Assembly (NCBI GenBank): GCA_964472195.1
Contig: CAYYJH010000104.1
Coordinates: forward strand, 1 to 8,462
From: BS750m-G4 sp964472195
GTDB taxonomy: Bacteria; Bacteroidota; Ignavibacteria; Tepidaquicellales; Tepidaquicellaceae
Reading direction: 5' to 3'
DNA: 8,462 nt
The translations under genes were made by a program, and so were the position numbers. Shown here piece by piece: positions 6,140 to 8,462 of this stretch. Within the stretch, counting starts at the first letter, position 1; every line of letters begins with the position of its first letter. The notes under the pieces are model-generated. The model was not told the origin of the DNA. It ran no database searches and saw nothing but the letters and a program-made list of their open reading frames with translations.

Positions 6140-7687
6140 ATGAGTAAAAACAAAATAGAAAAATTAAAAAAAATAAAAGAAGAAGCACTTCAAGGTGGAG
6201 GTAAAGAAAGGATTGAAGCACAGCATAAGCGGGGTAAATTAACCGCAAGAGAAAGAATAGATTTGCTGCTTGATGAAGATTCGTTTCAGGAGACCGATAT
6301 GTTTGTCAGACATCAATCCAGTGATTTTGGTCTCGATAAACAGAAATATTATACAGACGGGGTTGTTACAGGAACTGGAAAAATTGATGGAAGAGCTGTG
6401 TGTGTTTTCTCGCAGGATTTTACAATTTTTGGAGGGTCACTTGCAGAGTTCTATGCTAAGAAAATTGTTAAAATTATGGATCTGGCATTGAAGATAGGTG
6501 TCCCGATTATTGGCATTAACGATAGTGGTGGTGCAAGAATTCAAGAAGGTGTTTTATCCCTTGCCGGGTATGCGGACATTTTTTTAAGAAATACTCTTGC
6601 GAGTGGTGTAGTACCACAGATTTCAGCAATAGTTGGACCTTGTGCAGGCGGTGCTGTCTATTCTCCAGCTATAACCGATTTTATTTTTATGGTTGATAAG
6701 ATTTCACATATGTTTATCACGGGACCAAATGTTATTAAGGCTGTAACAAATGAAGTTGTAACGTTCGATGAACTTGGAGGTGCTCATACTCATGGTACAA
6801 AGAGTGGTGTTAGCCATTTTACTTGTAATAATGAAATTGAATGCTTCCAAAAAATTAGGAAACTTGTATCATATATACCTTCCAACAATATGGATGATCC
6901 TCCAAGATATGAAAACCGTGTTGAGAAAGAAAAAGATTTAGATGAGCTTAATAGTTTTGTACCCGATAATCCCAACAAACCTTATGATATGAAAGAATTA
7001 ATAAATAAAATATTAGATGATGACAGTTTTTTTGAAGTGCATAAAGAATATGCTGAAAACATTATCGTAGGATTTGGGAGGATCGCAAACAGGTCTATAG
7101 GTATTATTGCGAATCAACCATTAGTTTTAGCTGGTGTATTATGTCTAAATTCTTCGATTAAAGGTGCAAGGTTTATAAGATTTTGTGATGCGTTTAATAT
7201 TCCGTTATTGGTATTAGAAGATGTACCCGGCTTTTTACCCGGAACTGACCAGGAGTGGAGAGGAATTATCAGGAGTGGTTCAAAATTACTGTACGCATTT
7301 TGTGAAGCAACCGTTCCGAAAATTACTGTTATAGTTAGAAAGGCTTATGGTGGTGCGTATGATGTAATGAATTCAAAGCATGTGAGGGGAGACATAAATC
7401 TTGCCTGGCCTTCAGCAGAAATTGCCGTTATGGGTGCTAAAGGTGCAGCAGAAATCATTTTTAAGAATGAAATTGCTAAATCTAAAGATAAAAAGAAAGC
7501 TCTTGATGAGAAAGTTAAAGAATTCACTGAGAAGTTTGCAAATCCATATTTAGCTGCTGAAAGAGGATTTATAGATGATATTATTGAACCAAAAGATACA
7601 CGAAGAAACTTGATAAAATACTATGAGTTAATTGAAAATAAAGTTGACTCGAATCCATCTAAGAAACATGGAAATATTCCATTATAA
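6140..7687 (+). CDS. Acyl-CoA carboxylase carboxyltransferase beta subunit, propionyl-CoA type (PccB/MmdA family)
   Basis: This 515-residue protein has the length and two crotonase-fold halves of biotin-dependent acyl-CoA carboxyltransferases (PccB, AccD5, MmdA). The N-half shows RGKLTARERIDLLLDEDSF (31-49), SQDFTIFGGSL (91-101), NDSGGARIQEGV (127-138) and the oxyanion loop GPCAGGAVYSPA (166-177). The C-half shows VPGFLPG (362-368), GIIRSGSKLLYAF (375-387), KAYGGAYDVM (401-410) and NLAWPSAEIAVMGAKGA (420-436). Asp408 in GGAYDVM sits where the Asp that favours propionyl-CoA is known in Streptomyces PccB and mycobacterial AccD5, so propionyl-CoA/methylmalonyl-CoA is the likely substrate (inference). 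It could work as a propionyl-CoA carboxylase or as part of a sodium-pumping methylmalonyl-CoA decarboxylase; the biotin carrier, biotin carboxylase and membrane subunits that would decide this are not present. ATG 6140 is preceded by GGAGA. It lies 88 bases after murA and 103 before atpZ. Confidence 0.94.
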   Translation: MSKNKIEKLKKIKEEALQGGGKERIEAQHKRGKLTARERIDLLLDEDSFQETDMFVRHQSSDFGLDKQKYYTDGVVTGTGKIDGRAVCVFSQDFTIFGGSLAEFYAKKIVKIMDLALKIGVPIIGINDSGGARIQEGVLSLAGYADIFLRNTLASGVVPQISAIVGPCAGGAVYSPAITDFIFMVDKISHMFITGPNVIKAVTNEVVTFDELGGAHTHGTKSGVSHFTCNNEIECFQKIRKLVSYIPSNNMDDPPRYENRVEKEKDLDELNSFVPDNPNKPYDMKELINKILDDDSFFEVHKEYAENIIVGFGRIANRSIGIIANQPLVLAGVLCLNSSIKGARFIRFCDAFNIPLLVLEDVPGFLPGTDQEWRGIIRSGSKLLYAFCEATVPKITVIVRKAYGGAYDVMNSKHVRGDINLAWPSAEIAVMGAKGAAEIIFKNEIAKSKDKKKALDEKVKEFTEKFANPYLAAERGFIDDIIEPKDTRRNLIKYYELIENKVDSNPSKKHGNIPL

Positions 7688-7746
7688 CTCTACAAATATT
7701 TTATCATTATTGTGGTAGAAATCATGCATAGTCACTATTTACTAAA

Positions 7747-7775
7747 TTGATTTTCAAAACCGATTTTATTAAAAT
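7747..7775 (+). promoter_or_regulatory. Candidate promoter before the ATP synthase genes
   Basis: TTGATT (7747-7752) and TAAAAT (7770-7775) are separated by exactly 17 bases, a plausible sigma70-like pair (four and five of six consensus matches). Transcription would start near 7782, only about 10 bases before the TTG start at 7791, giving a very short leader. The 103-base gap between genes with unrelated roles is a sensible place for an operon start, but AT-rich sequence makes chance matches common. Confidence 0.35.
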
Positions 7776-7790
7776 GTCGTTTATTTTATT

Positions 7791-8081
7791 TTGGAGAATA
7801 ATAAATCCAATAAAAACAAGTTAAGTTCTTTAAGAGAAATTTTATCAAAGCCAATAATTAAGACTGAATCTAAAACCTTTCAGTACTCCGGACTTGGTGT
7901 TCAACTTGCAGCTACTATATTGATTTTTCTTTTTATTGGTGTGTGGCTTGATAAAGTTTTTGACACAAAATTTTTATTTACACTCATACTAACTTTTATC
8001 GGTTTTGGTGGAGGTTTTTACAGTTTTTATTTAACGATTAAGAGACTATCTGAAAACGATAAAAAAATGATACATAAATAA
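7791..8081 (+). CDS. atpZ: AtpZ/AtpI-family F-type ATP synthase accessory membrane protein (TTG start)
   Basis: This 96-residue protein has a short polar, basic N-terminus and two membrane helices (about 36-53 and 61-82). The core YSGLGVQLAATILIFLFIGVWLD (32-54), then a loop with D58 and a glycine-rich GFGGG (71-75), matches the small F0F1-ATPase 'gene 1' (AtpZ) family, found at the head of atp operons. Members are thought to help assembly of the c-ring or to supply Mg2+/Ca2+ to the ATP synthase; the exact role is not settled. The start is TTG at 7791: the frame is open only back to 7773 after TAA 7770-7772 and contains no ATG or GTG, so TTG or the adjacent ATT (7788) must be used. The TTGGAGA at 7791-7797 resembles a ribosome binding site but lies at the start itself. 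Its TAA is followed three bases later by the next gene in the same frame. Confidence 0.88.
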   Translation: MENNKSNKNKLSSLREILSKPIIKTESKTFQYSGLGVQLAATILIFLFIGVWLDKVFDTKFLFTLILTFIGFGGGFYSFYLTIKRLSENDKKMIHK

Positions 8082-8084
8082 ATT

Positions 8085-8462
8085 TTGGTTTTGCGAATTC
8101 AGAGTGGTTATACCAAGTTTGTTCTTTATATTTTTTTATCAGGTTTGTTTTTATTCTTGATATTTTTATTAATAGATTATTTTGTTGTCTCAATAAACAT
8201 TGAAATTTCTTCAATAATCTTTAGCTGGATTTTATGCACACTTAATGTTTTAGTTGGTACAAAATACATAGTGAATTCCTTCGATAAAGGTAACAATAAA
8301 TTCATGATAAGTGTATTCGGGGGTATGGTTGTACGTTTGTTTTTCGTATTAGGTTTTATTGCAATAGGTTTATTAATTTTTGATTTTGAAAAAACTGAAT
8401 TTGTTATTTCACTTTTTTGCTTTTACTTTTTATTTTTAATATTTGAATTATATTATATAACA
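8085..8462 (+). CDS. AtpI-like small membrane protein of the atp operon (3' end cut by window edge)
   Basis: An uninterrupted frame runs from just after the atpZ stop to the last base, 126 codons, with no stop reached. The translation is strongly hydrophobic, with four predicted membrane helices (about 11-35, 42-63, 74-99, 105-125) and short charged loops such as YIVNSFDKGNNKF (61-73). This position and topology fit the second small membrane protein (AtpI/ATP synthase I-like) that commonly lies between atpZ and atpB in FCB-group atp operons. Sequence conservation in this family is low, so the call depends on topology and context. No ATG occurs before residue 74; the start is TTG at 8085 or TTG at 8091, with ATT at 8082 also possible. 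The gene is in the same frame as atpZ, separated only by TAA and ATT. Few residues may be missing, since the family is usually about 120-140 residues. Confidence 0.75.
   Translation, partial: MVLRIQSGYTKFVLYIFLSGLFLFLIFLLIDYFVVSINIEISSIIFSWILCTLNVLVGTKYIVNSFDKGNNKFMISVFGGMVVRLFFVLGFIAIGLLIFDFEKTEFVISLFCFYFLFLIFELYYIT

Noticed and set aside
6270..6491. Out-of-frame + strand open frame inside the carboxylase beta gene, and minus-strand frames at 6790-6978 and 7345-7527
   Set aside because: All overlap strongly conserved carboxyltransferase sequence and show no independent features.

Overview
The window is 8,462 bases, AT-rich (roughly one third G+C by eye), and every gene lies on the + strand, with no gap longer than about 105 bases. 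It reads as a chromosomal stretch from a bacterium of the Bacteroidota/Chlorobiota (FCB) group, most likely an Ignavibacteria-like lineage. This assignment is inference. It rests on base composition, the general absence of Shine-Dalgarno sequences, a decarboxylase/carboxylase beta subunit with an AtpZ-AtpI pair downstream, and the type of MurA. No rRNA or other phylogenetic marker is present.

Layout. Positions 2-3731 are the end of a cell-surface polysaccharide or glycolipid locus: the C-terminal part of a DPM1-like family 2 glycosyltransferase, a complete UDP-GlcNAc 2-epimerase (wecB), and a 647-residue protein. The latter joins a WbbL-like family 2 glycosyltransferase to a polyprenyl glycosylphosphotransferase-like membrane module whose catalytic centre is missing. 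Positions 3735-7687 are core lipid and envelope metabolism: accA (3 bases after the previous stop), a divergent murA with a TTG start, and a propionyl-CoA-carboxylase-type beta subunit. Positions 7791-8462 begin an ATP synthase operon with atpZ and, 3 bases after its stop in the same frame, the start of an AtpI-like membrane protein that runs off the end. The F0/F1 structural genes would be expected next.

How they fit together. WecB would supply UDP-ManNAc and the two glycosyltransferases would build surface glycans on polyprenyl carriers. AccA provides malonyl-CoA for fatty acids, and MurA makes the first committed precursor of peptidoglycan. The acyl-CoA carboxylase beta subunit handles propionyl-CoA/methylmalonyl-CoA. 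AtpZ/AtpI assist assembly or ion supply of the F-type ATP synthase. The partner subunits of both carboxylases (AccB, AccC, AccD, the biotin carrier) are not here.

No mobile element, CRISPR array, tRNA or rRNA gene, or convincing intrinsic terminator was seen. I did not find a clearly new multi-gene system. The most unusual object is the glycosyltransferase/degenerate phosphoglycosyltransferase fusion, followed by the divergent MurA and the same-frame TTG-started atpZ/atpI junction.
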